Source: Planctomycetaceae bacterium (lineage in GTDB: Bacteria > Planctomycetota > Planctomycetia > Pirellulales > Thermoguttaceae). Taken from it: a stretch of 7,078 nucleotides of DNA. The stretch's first letter is position 1. Each line of letters begins with the position of its first letter. The DNA lies in assembly GCA_031283825.1 (NCBI GenBank), contig JAITAZ010000493.1, positions 1 to 7,078 on the forward strand, given 5' to 3'. Shown in pieces: positions 1 through 5,742 of this stretch. Below the pieces are notes generated by a model, which worked only from the letters and a program-made list of their open reading frames with translations, searched no databases and was not told where the DNA came from. Made by a program: the position numbers and the translations under genes.

Positions 1-38
1 TATCGGTGGAATATTTTTAACAACATTTTTCCGCGATA

Positions 39-94
39 TTCTGCGAATTCTGCGTTTAAATTTGATAAAAAATTATAACGCAGAAAACGCAGAA
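39..94. repeat. Inverted repeat of tandem 9-bp TTCTGCG units
   Basis: The left arm (39-56) reads TTCTGCGAA then TTCTGCGTT. The right arm (77-94) is two exact tandem copies of AACGCAGAA, the reverse complement of TTCTGCGTT. The arms pair over 18 bp with two mismatches around a 20-bp AT-rich loop. The 9-bp unit has the same layout as the CTCTGTGAA/CTCTGTGTT units of the elements at 241-268 and 5681-5708, so the families may be related. Function is unknown. No terminator-like U run follows on either strand. Confidence 0.7.
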
Positions 95-158
95 AATTAG
101 GAAGCGTAATTTGAAAAAAATATCGTTACAAATATTCATTTGTTACCGTTCAAAGTAG

Positions 159-195
159 GTAACCGTTCACGGATTTTTTTCTTGTGAACGTTTAC
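159..195. repeat. GTAACCGTTCAC palindrome, copy 1
   Basis: Left arm GTAACCGTTCAC (159-170) and right arm GTGAACGTTTAC (184-195) pair over 12 bp with one mismatch across a T-rich 13-base loop. A further partial arm, TTGTTACCGTTCA, lies just upstream at about 140-152. The same core recurs at 4202-4265 (best copy) and, degenerate, at 3531-3584. This makes it a dispersed intergenic repeat and not a chance hairpin. Confidence 0.7.
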
Positions 196-294
196 AATTT
201 ATATTAATTTAAATTATGTTTTGATTCAAATTAAAATTCTCTCTGTGAACTCTGTGTTCTCTGTGGTTAATAAAAAAACGAATTATTAGAGATT
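196..294. repeat. Half copy of the CTCTGTG MITE-like element
   Basis: Positions 236-276 are identical over 41 bp to 5676-5716. They include three tandem units, CTCTGTGAA, CTCTGTGTT and CTCTGTGGTT (241-268). The end motif TTAGAGATT (286-294) matches the right end of the full copy (5725-5733). The interior at about 205-240, read on the minus strand, aligns with the left-arm interior of the full copy (about 5590-5625; shared core GAATCAAAACAT). The second arm and terminus are absent, so this is a half element abutting the GTAACC palindrome. No coding capacity. Confidence 0.75.
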
Positions 295-415
295 CCCTAA
301 TATCAGATTTTAAGCTCTGGTTTAAAATTTCTACTGAAACATTTACGACAACTTACTCAATAGCTAGACAATTTTATTGCGTAGATTATCTATCTTTTGC
401 AATCTTACACGAGGC

Positions 416-420
416 GGAGG
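416..420 (+). promoter_or_regulatory. Strong Shine-Dalgarno-like GGAGG with a short TTG reading frame
   Basis: GGAGG ends 5 bases before TTG at 426, a good spacing for initiation. The frame from 426 gives only 15 codons before TAG at 471-473. It is in the same frame as the large gene that starts at 588, and that frame stays open from 474 to 588. It could be a leader peptide, a remnant of an older start cut off by one stop codon, or chance. Confidence is low that it is translated. Confidence 0.25.
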
Positions 421-587
421 AATTTTTGAGAAAATACGGCAAGTTTAACGATTTTTCTAATTATTCCGGTTAGGTCAAGCCGATTAAATGCACAGAAACA
501 TCCGTAGAAAAAATAATTCTCAGCCCAATCCGACAAATTATCGTTACAAAAAATAAAATCAGAGTTCAACGCTATCGAGAAAAAATC

Positions 588-3371
588 ATGCAAAAGAAAC
601 CTTCCACAAATATTGATAAACAGACTCCAATTACTCGACTATTAATAACATCAACAAAAACGCTACAAATAAATTTGACGTTTTTGCTCGACGTTTTTTT
701 ACGTTTAATTGTCTCTGTTATTTTAAGTCGTTTACACGCTAAAAATCAGCGTCGTCAAGCTCAACGTCCGCAAGACGTAAAGGAAAATCCGCCCATCGGA
801 AAATTAACCCTTGCGCCCGCACGACAACAGATTGTCAAACGCGGTTTACGTAATAATTCTCTTGCGATTTGTTCGCGTTTTATTACGCCGCTTGCAATAT
901 TCGGGGTAACATTTCTAACAATAATATTTTCCGGCTGCTCCCACACCGGAGTCAATAGAGGTCATATTATTAGTCTCGAATATAATCGCCCGCCTTGGAT
1001 CGGTTGCCCGCCAGATACAGGTTGCGATACAGAACGAACTTGCAAATTAGGACACAACCAATCCTCTTGCAATTGCAACGATAATTCACAAACGACATCA
1101 GGAAATAACGGTAAAAAAATTCGACGTCATTGCGGACTAAAACCAAATTGCAGCCCCAATCACCCTTGCTGCGAAACTCCGGGTTGCGGAATGTGGATCG
1201 ACCCGTCAGACCCAAATTCATTTGGAATTAATCCGCGAATGCCAAGAGCTTGCGGCTTGACTCCCTTTTGCAGCCCCATGAAACCTTGCGGCATGACGCC
1301 CAATTGTGGTCGCACGTCTGTCAATCCGTATCTTCCCAATAACGCCGCTTTCATGACGCCATACGGAATCAATAATCCCTACGCCAATTTAAATAACTTT
1401 CCCGCAAACGGTTTCAACGGAGGACTCAACTCCGCCTTAATAAACGGTTTAACTCTACCATCGCTAACTCTTCCATCTCTGCCCATAACCTCGACGCCCG
1501 TTATCTCCAATTCGCCAACGCCAATTTCAACTCCCCCAAACGTCCCAAACCCAAACGGAAACAACAATAACAACAATAACGGAACATCGCCCAAACCAAA
1601 CCCGCCTAAACCCGCAACCATCGCCGGACCAAACGGGATTCTCGTTTCAATGGGAATTGTTCCGGGCGTTTCTGCAATTAACGGAGGAGGTTACGTTGCA
1701 GCAAGCGGAGTCGCTACGCCGCAAGGATTAGTAATGACCCCAAACGGAATCCAATTGCCAAACGGAACAGTCAATACTCAAATGGTAATAAAGGTTTGCG
1801 GCTCGCATCCGAGATGCAGTCCATCGCACCCCTGCGGAATGACCCCTAACTGCGGAATCGCTGTACCAGTCGGTTTAGTCTCAAATAACGCCGCACCGTT
1901 AGCGGCTGAAATTATCGCAAGAAACGCTCAAAACAACGGAGTCGTAAACGCTAACGTAATCGGTAACGGCGGTGGAGTCGGCGGAATCGGAGTCGGCGTA
2001 GGCGTCGGTAATATTTACAACGGTTATCCGAATTATAACGGTTATAACGGCTACAATAGTTACGGCAACGTTTTACAGGTCAACGGAATTTCGCCGCAGA
2101 ATTTTCGTAACGGAATAAATTACGCCGCCAATCCAAATCGTAATTCAATTCCTAATAATTTCAATTCGGCTAATATCAATTCGTCAAATTATCCGCAACT
2201 TTCAAACAACACCGCCGCATACAGAACACCGCCGCCGTTACAACCGGAATTGTCCGATAATGAACAGATGGAAGACGAAAATCCTGACGACGAAAACGAA
2301 AATTCAATCGACGAAACTACGATTACAAATCAAGGTAAGAAATCGTCAATGCCATTGCCGCGATTCCACTCCGTGCCAACCGAACCAACTTTTAATCGAC
2401 GAAAAGGAATTCCTGTACAAAAAATCTCAGACGAAAACGCAATCAATAAAGTCTCACAAAATCATTACAAAAATAACGCCGACACAACAGACACAACCGC
2501 TATCGAACGCGCTTACTTAGAAGGTATGGTAACTGCCCTAGACGAAATCGAAAACGAACTCGATTCACAAGCAGACAAATTCGAAAACGCTAAAATAAAA
2601 AATCTCGCCCTCGAAAAAGCTGAAAAATTACAAGCTAAAATCGACGCAAAAACAAAACGAGACGCCGAAATCGCCGAAATCTCCGAATTTGAAAATCAAC
2701 AAAAACAACTACGCGAACTCGCCATACAAGCCGAACAACTCAAATTAGAACAACAAAAAAACGCAAAAATTTTAGCAAAACGTCAAGCCGAACTCGATGA
2801 AGAATCACAAAATTTAATAATCGAAAAAAATCGGTTGCGTCAAGAACAAATCGCCGCAATAAATTCTCAATCTACTAGAATTGCAAACCAACAAATCGCC
2901 GATCAAAACAACTCAAATATCCAAACCGCAAACTACCAAAACACAACTAAAAATAACGAAACCATTTTCGCCTCCGCCGTAAACTTCTTGAATGGTAACG
3001 CAAAAAAACAAGATAATTCCGAATCAAATCAAAAAAATAAAACGCAAAAAATAAACGCAAAAAATAACGCTACAACTAAAGATATTGCAAAAAATAACGC
3101 TCAACAAAAATCAAATAATAGCTCAAATTCAAAACGTCCGCAAAACGCAAATCAATCGACAGGAACAATCAGCAGAATTTTGTCTCCTGTTACAAATCTA
3201 ATCAGCACAAGCAATAACTCCAAACCAAAACCATTGCCGCAACCATCGCAAAAAACTAAAACCAAAATAACAAACAACGAAGAATCCAACGAACAAAACT
3301 TGCCAACACGTCCGGCAACTTTTCCAATTAAACAAAAACGAAATACAAACAACCAATACGTAGTAGATTAA
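588..3371 (+). CDS. Unrecognised 927-aa Cys-motif protein with lipoprotein-like N-terminus and coiled coil
   Basis: Family not recognised. The ATG at 588 has only a weak purine-rich stretch (GAGA) upstream. Residues about 28-48 form one hydrophobic segment. Residues 99-116 form a second, ending in FSGC with Cys117, which resembles a lipoprotein cleavage site with an atypical Phe at -3 and an unusually long leader. After a Cys-containing stretch (140-162) come three copies of a motif, CGxxPxC-SPxxPC-(G/C)xTPxCG, at 182-201, 222-241 and 404-423. Between the second and third lie Asn/Pro-rich linkers with a run of seven Asn (about 325-331). A Gly-rich and Tyr-Asn-Gly-rich section (about 459-493) follows. 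An acidic patch sits near 554-577, a highly charged coiled coil spans about 639-765, and a Lys/Asn/Gln-rich disordered tail ends the protein. Inference: secreted or envelope-anchored, with disulfide-bonded or metal-binding Cys modules and a structural or surface role. No enzyme motif is visible. The reading frame is intact throughout. Confidence 0.85.
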   Translation: MQKKPSTNIDKQTPITRLLITSTKTLQINLTFLLDVFLRLIVSVILSRLHAKNQRRQAQRPQDVKENPPIGKLTLAPARQQIVKRGLRNNSLAICSRFITPLAIFGVTFLTIIFSGCSHTGVNRGHIISLEYNRPPWIGCPPDTGCDTERTCKLGHNQSSCNCNDNSQTTSGNNGKKIRRHCGLKPNCSPNHPCCETPGCGMWIDPSDPNSFGINPRMPRACGLTPFCSPMKPCGMTPNCGRTSVNPYLPNNAAFMTPYGINNPYANLNNFPANGFNGGLNSALINGLTLPSLTLPSLPITSTPVISNSPTPISTPPNVPNPNGNNNNNNNGTSPKPNPPKPATIAGPNGILVSMGIVPGVSAINGGGYVAASGVATPQGLVMTPNGIQLPNGTVNTQMVIKVCGSHPRCSPSHPCGMTPNCGIAVPVGLVSNNAAPLAAEIIARNAQNNGVVNANVIGNGGGVGGIGVGVGVGNIYNGYPNYNGYNGYNSYGNVLQVNGISPQNFRNGINYAANPNRNSIPNNFNSANINSSNYPQLSNNTAAYRTPPPLQPELSDNEQMEDENPDDENENSIDETTITNQGKKSSMPLPRFHSVPTEPTFNRRKGIPVQKISDENAINKVSQNHYKNNADTTDTTAIERAYLEGMVTALDEIENELDSQADKFENAKIKNLALEKAEKLQAKIDAKTKRDAEIAEISEFENQQKQLRELAIQAEQLKLEQQKNAKILAKRQAELDEESQNLIIEKNRLRQEQIAAINSQSTRIANQQIADQNNSNIQTANYQNTTKNNETIFASAVNFLNGNAKKQDNSESNQKNKTQKINAKNNATTKDIAKNNAQQKSNNSSNSKRPQNANQSTGTISRILSPVTNLISTSNNSKPKPLPQPSQKTKTKITNNEESNEQNLPTRPATFPIKQKRNTNNQYVVD

Positions 3372-3462
3372 CATACAAATCCGCACAATAAATTTCAACA
3401 ACGAAAAGAACTTTCATTAAAAGCCGACTTTCCGGCAGATAGTCATGCGGCTCTAATCGATA

Positions 3463-3480
3463 TTAAACGCCGGCGTTTAA
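3463..3480. repeat. Perfect 18-bp palindrome behind the Cys-motif gene
   Basis: TTAAACGCC joined directly to GGCGTTTAA is perfectly self-complementary. As RNA it could form a 7-bp stem with a CCGG loop. It lies 91 bp after the stop at 3371 and is not followed by a U run, so an intrinsic terminator is doubtful. A dyad binding site for a regulator, or part of the nearby repeat cluster, is also possible. Confidence 0.55.
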
Positions 3481-3530
3481 AATAATCGTTACAAAAATTC
3501 CATCTGTTCAATTTGCGGGACTAATAAAAA

Positions 3531-3584
3531 GTAACCGCTAACGGGTTTTAAATTATAAATTCCGAATTTAAAAAACGCGAACAG
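3531..3584. repeat. Degenerate GTAACC palindrome, copy 2
   Basis: The left arm beginning GTAACCGCTAACGGG and the right arm ending ACGCGAACAGTTAC pair at about 18 of 24 positions around a 6-10 base centre. The inner part (TTTTAAATTATAAATT then GAATTTAAAA) matches the centre of the 4202-4265 copy. The ATCGTTACAAA word lies just upstream (3485-3495), as it does at copy 1 (122-132). It looks like an older, eroded copy of the same family. Confidence 0.6.
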
Positions 3585-3667
3585 TTACGATAAAAATAAT
3601 TGTACAAAAAATTCTACTGAAAAATTATTTTTATTTTTGTTGTTTTGAAAAATTAATTTTGATTTTT

Positions 3668-4174
3668 ATGTTTACAAGAACCAGATTATTTTTTATTTTT
3701 GCGGTAATATTTTTTGTCTTGATTTTTATATTTTTTATTTTCGCGAAAGATTCTCGCAATCAATTGACGCGAGAAAGTAGCTCGTCGATTCACGGATTCG
3801 CGGAATCGGGCGATGTCGTGTTTTTAAACGATTTCAACGCGGCTAAAGAACAAGCAATTCTTGAGCGAAAGCCGCTTGTTGCGTTTTTTACTCTATCGGG
3901 CAATGAGAGTTGTAAACGTTCTTTTGAATTATTCGGCAATCAAGAGATTCGACGTCTAGCAAAATATTTTGTTTGCGTTTCGGTCGATGGAGCTTTATCG
4001 AGTCAGATTTGCGAATCATATAAAGTAAACAGTTTCCCAACGGTAATGATTTTAGACGCCGAAGGTAAAGAAATCCAAAGACTCGCCGGCAAAGAAACAA
4101 AAGAACAACTCTCTATCCAAATGCACATCGCAATTCAACTCTCAACCAGCGTCAATAAAAACAAAATAAGATAA
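3668..4174 (+). CDS. Membrane-anchored thioredoxin-fold protein lacking the first active-site Cys
   Basis: The 168-residue product starts at ATG 3668; a TTG three codons earlier (3659) is a less likely start, and neither has a Shine-Dalgarno site. Residues 7-26 are one hydrophobic segment, either a signal anchor or an uncleaved signal peptide, placing the rest outside the cytoplasmic membrane. Residues about 50-150 follow the thioredoxin-like pattern: strand LVAFFTL (70-76), the active-site helix, FVCVSVDG (101-108), YKVNSFPT with the cis-proline Pro124, then ILDAEGKEIQRLAG. Where thioredoxins have CxxC this protein has N79-E-S-C82, so the attacking cysteine is missing. Two other cysteines, C103 and C115, could supply an alternative disulfide. 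Classic oxidoreductase activity is therefore doubtful; a chaperone-like, scaffold or altered redox role is inference. It converges on the radical SAM gene and is separated from the upstream gene by palindromes. Confidence 0.85.
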   Translation: MFTRTRLFFIFAVIFFVLIFIFFIFAKDSRNQLTRESSSSIHGFAESGDVVFLNDFNAAKEQAILERKPLVAFFTLSGNESCKRSFELFGNQEIRRLAKYFVCVSVDGALSSQICESYKVNSFPTVMILDAEGKEIQRLAGKETKEQLSIQMHIAIQLSTSVNKNKIR

Positions 4175-4201
4175 TATGAGGAAAAAGCAAATGATACCTT
4201 T

Positions 4202-4265
4202 TTTGTAACCGTTCACAATTTTTAAATTATGATTTATGAATTTAAAAACCGTGAACGGTTACAAA
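4202..4265. repeat. 64-bp near-perfect GTAACCGTTCAC palindrome between convergent genes, copy 3
   Basis: Left arm 4202-4228 and right arm 4239-4265 pair over 27 bp with only two adjacent mismatches; the outer 15 bp (TTTGTAACCGTTCAC) is perfect, and the loop is 10 bases (4229-4238). It lies 28 bp after the stop of the thioredoxin-fold gene and contains the stop codon and last seven codons of the radical SAM gene on the other strand. It could mark or protect the 3' ends of both transcripts. The U run expected for an intrinsic terminator is lacking on both sides, so I call it a repeat. Confidence 0.85.
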
Positions 4266-5240
4266 TTTTCCTTGAAAAGATTTTCGTAACAGAAATAAAT
4301 TATTGATTGTATTTCTTGCGGCATGTTTTATTTTTGACCAATCCGGCGCAATTATGTATTCGGCGGACGCCTCGCTTGATATACGATCAATGATTATTTC
4401 AGATGGAATTCGTTCAAGAAAATCAACTACCATCTCTGCATATTCGTCTATTGTCGGCAATTTTAGATTACCGTTATTCCAATAATCCGCCAACTGCGTT
4501 TCTCTAACGACATAAAGATTGTGCAATTTTATACTGTGCGGATTCAATTTCGCGATTTCGTTTGCCGTCTCTATGACGTCGTTGCGATTTTCATTTGGAA
4601 TGCCAAGAATCAGATGTACGCCAATTTTGATATTTCTTTTTTTCGCACGATTGTATGCGTCAAGAAATGTCTCATAATCGTGTCCGCGATTTAGAAATTC
4701 AAGACTCTTTCGATGTATCGATTGCAAACCGATTTCAAGTTGAAGATATGTCTCTTGCGATATTTCGGCTAAAAGATCAAGCGTTTCATCCGTCAATGAA
4801 TCTGGTCGCGTGCCGATTGCTAAACCTACAATTTCAGGATGTTTTAACGACTCTTTGTAGAGCGATTCAAGTTGTTTGGTTGGCGCGTTTGTGTTGGTCG
4901 AAGGTTGAAAGTACGCGATAAATTTTTGAGCTTTCGGGTAATGTCTTTTGAGTTGAATTATGCCTTCGTCGATTTGTGCAAAAATAGACTTGCCCGTAAC
5001 AAGCCGCCTGCTTGGAGAGAAACTATTTATGTTACAAAAAATACATCCGGCGCGTTTATTTCCATTACTATCAACACCGGCATTCGGACAAGAAAATCCC
5101 GCGTCAACGCTAACTTTCCAGACATTACAACCAAAATCCCGCCGCATCGCCTCGCCCAATGTCCGATAAAAAATTCGACTATTGCCAACCCCGAATCGCA
5201 ACCCTAATTTCGAATTGTAATCATCCTGCGGAATTGGCAT
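4242..5240 (-). CDS. TIGR01212-family radical SAM protein (YhcC/YtqA type)
   Basis: This 332-residue protein belongs to the radical SAM group typified by E. coli YhcC and B. subtilis YtqA, whose substrate I cannot state. Visible hallmarks from the ATG at 5240 are VSVDAGFSCPN with C51, and GCIFC with C66 and C69, which ligate the 4Fe-4S cluster that cleaves S-adenosylmethionine. Then come YFQPSTNTNAP (110-120), GLAIGTRPDSL (139-149), LEIGLQSIHRKSLEFLNRGH (168-187), VHLILGIPNE (208-217), IKLHNLYVVRETQLADYW (237-254) and IAPDWSK (297-303). The Cys spacing is CX14CX2C. A TTG at 5270 would add ten residues; neither start has a Shine-Dalgarno site, and ATG is preferred. It is cytoplasmic. The C-terminal FVTVHGF and the stop are encoded inside the 4202-4265 palindrome, which suggests the gene end was remodelled by the repeat. 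Length is near normal for the family. Confidence 0.93.
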   Translation of the reverse strand: MPIPQDDYNSKLGLRFGVGNSRIFYRTLGEAMRRDFGCNVWKVSVDAGFSCPNAGVDSNGNKRAGCIFCNINSFSPSRRLVTGKSIFAQIDEGIIQLKRHYPKAQKFIAYFQPSTNTNAPTKQLESLYKESLKHPEIVGLAIGTRPDSLTDETLDLLAEISQETYLQLEIGLQSIHRKSLEFLNRGHDYETFLDAYNRAKKRNIKIGVHLILGIPNENRNDVIETANEIAKLNPHSIKLHNLYVVRETQLADYWNNGNLKLPTIDEYAEMVVDFLERIPSEIIIDRISSEASAEYIIAPDWSKIKHAARNTINNLFLLRKSFQGKFVTVHGF

Positions 5241-5362
5241 AAAATCAATTGATTTAATAAACGTCTGCAATTTAAGATTCAGCGTTGTTTGAGATCGAAC
5301 TTATTGGAAACACAAAAAATAAAGCAGATTATACTTTAAACGGAAACAAATTGTTTTTTTTT

Positions 5363-5475
5363 ATAGGACAAAAGGGGAAATCGTTGTTTGAAATCGGAGA
5401 TTAACAACTCAAAAGAAATTCGCTTTTGATTCGTTTCAAACCAGATTCTCAACCCAAACGTTCCCTTTGTCCCAT
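5363..5475. repeat. Imperfect 113-bp fold-back repeat
   Basis: The outer arms are ATAGGACAAAAGGGGAA (5363-5379) and TTCCCTTTGTCCCAT (5461-5475), complementary apart from a mismatch and small bulges. Further pairing follows inward through GTTTGA- and GAAATC-like segments to a central hairpin, CAAAAG (5410-5415) with CTTTTG (5423-5428). The arms are only moderately complementary, consistent with a decayed mobile repeat or a structured RNA. No second copy is in the window. Confidence 0.5.
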
Positions 5476-5504
5476 TAAAAATAAATTCGTAACGTGATTT
5501 TTTT

Positions 5505-5540
5505 CGATGGGTGAAAATTCTAGCGAATTTTTACCCATCG
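5505..5540. repeat. Tight 16-bp hairpin, CGATGGGT arms
   Basis: CGATGGGTGAAAATTC (5505-5520) and GAATTTTTACCCATCG (5525-5540) pair at 15 of 16 positions, counting one mismatch, around a TAGC loop. It is the most compact strong stem in the spacer downstream of nusA. Read on the nusA strand it is followed by an A run instead of a U run, so it does not match a standard intrinsic terminator, although it could still stabilise the 3' end of a transcript. Confidence 0.7.
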
Positions 5541-5550
5541 CTATTTTGGG

Positions 5551-5733
5551 AATCTCTAAAAATTAATTTTAAACCACAGAGGACACAGAGAAAATTTTAA
5601 TTGGAATCAAAACATCATTTAAATTTATTAAAGTAAAAAATTATGGATCTAAATCAAAAATTAATTTTAAAAAATATTCTCTCTGTGAACTCTGTGTTCT
5701 CTGTGGTTAATAAAAATTGCATTTTTAGAGATT
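5551..5733. mobile_element. MITE-like palindromic element of about 183 bp with CTCTGTG units
   Basis: The termini are perfect 13-bp inverted repeats, AATCTCTAAAAAT (5551-5563) and ATTTTTAGAGATT (5721-5733). A second nested pair, AACCACAGAGGACACAGAG (5572-5590) and CTCTGTGTTCTCTGTGGTT (5690-5708), has a single mismatch. The centre is AT-rich without a reading frame of note. Positions 5676-5716 are identical to 236-276 in the half copy near the window start. Non-coding, palindromic and repeated, it fits a non-autonomous mobile element, but no target-site duplication is evident and no matching transposase is in the window. It sits immediately behind the nusA stop. Confidence 0.65.
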
Positions 5734-5742
5734 ACTTATTGT

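Larger units (their letters stand above)
1..587. other. Gene-less, repeat-rich spacer upstream of the large Cys-motif gene
   Basis: I find no convincing coding region in these 587 bases. The stretch holds an inverted repeat of TTCTGCG units (39-94), a GTAACCGTTCAC hairpin (159-195), a half copy of a MITE-like element (about 196-294) and a strong Shine-Dalgarno-like GGAGG (416-420). From 297 to 587 the sequence is plain AT-rich DNA with no clear promoter that I would commit to. A minus-strand reading frame over 405-593 begins with TTG, has no recognisable motif and lies head to head on the start of the next gene, so it is left out. The 11-mer ATCGTTACAAA occurs at 122-132 and 540-550, and again at 3485-3495 in the next spacer. 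Confidence 0.6.
5271..5742. other. Gene-less spacer packed with three fold-back structures
   Basis: No coding region is visible in these 472 bases on either strand. In order they hold an imperfect palindrome (5363-5475), a tight hairpin (5505-5540) and a MITE-like element (5551-5733) that ends nine bases from the nusA stop codon. Only 5271-5362 is plain AT-rich sequence; it must hold the upstream signals of the radical SAM gene, but I cannot pick out a clear promoter. Confidence 0.6.

Noticed and set aside
236..276. Possible CRISPR repeat because of the identical copies at 236-276 and 5676-5716
   Set aside because: The two copies are 5.4 kb apart with no regular spacers and lie within larger palindromic elements.
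405..593. Minus-strand 62-codon frame opposite the start of the large gene
   Set aside because: It starts with TTG, has no ribosome site or recognisable motif, and overlaps the start region of a well supported plus-strand gene.
1379..1621. Minus-strand frame rich in Gly, Val and Leu within the large gene
   Set aside because: It is the antisense shadow of the Asn/Pro-rich linker; the composition follows directly from the sense codons.
2260..2520. Plus-strand 86-codon frame inside the large gene
   Set aside because: It is an overlapping frame in a low-complexity A-rich region with no independent start signal.
4176..4208. Ten-codon frame after the thioredoxin-fold gene
   Set aside because: It is too short, lacks a clear ribosome site and runs into the palindrome.
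4202..4265. Intrinsic bidirectional terminator
   Set aside because: The stem is strong, but neither strand shows a U run directly after it, so a repeat is the safer call.
4655..5207. Several plus-strand frames opposite the radical SAM gene
   Set aside because: They are antisense to a gene with clear family motifs and show no recognisable protein features.
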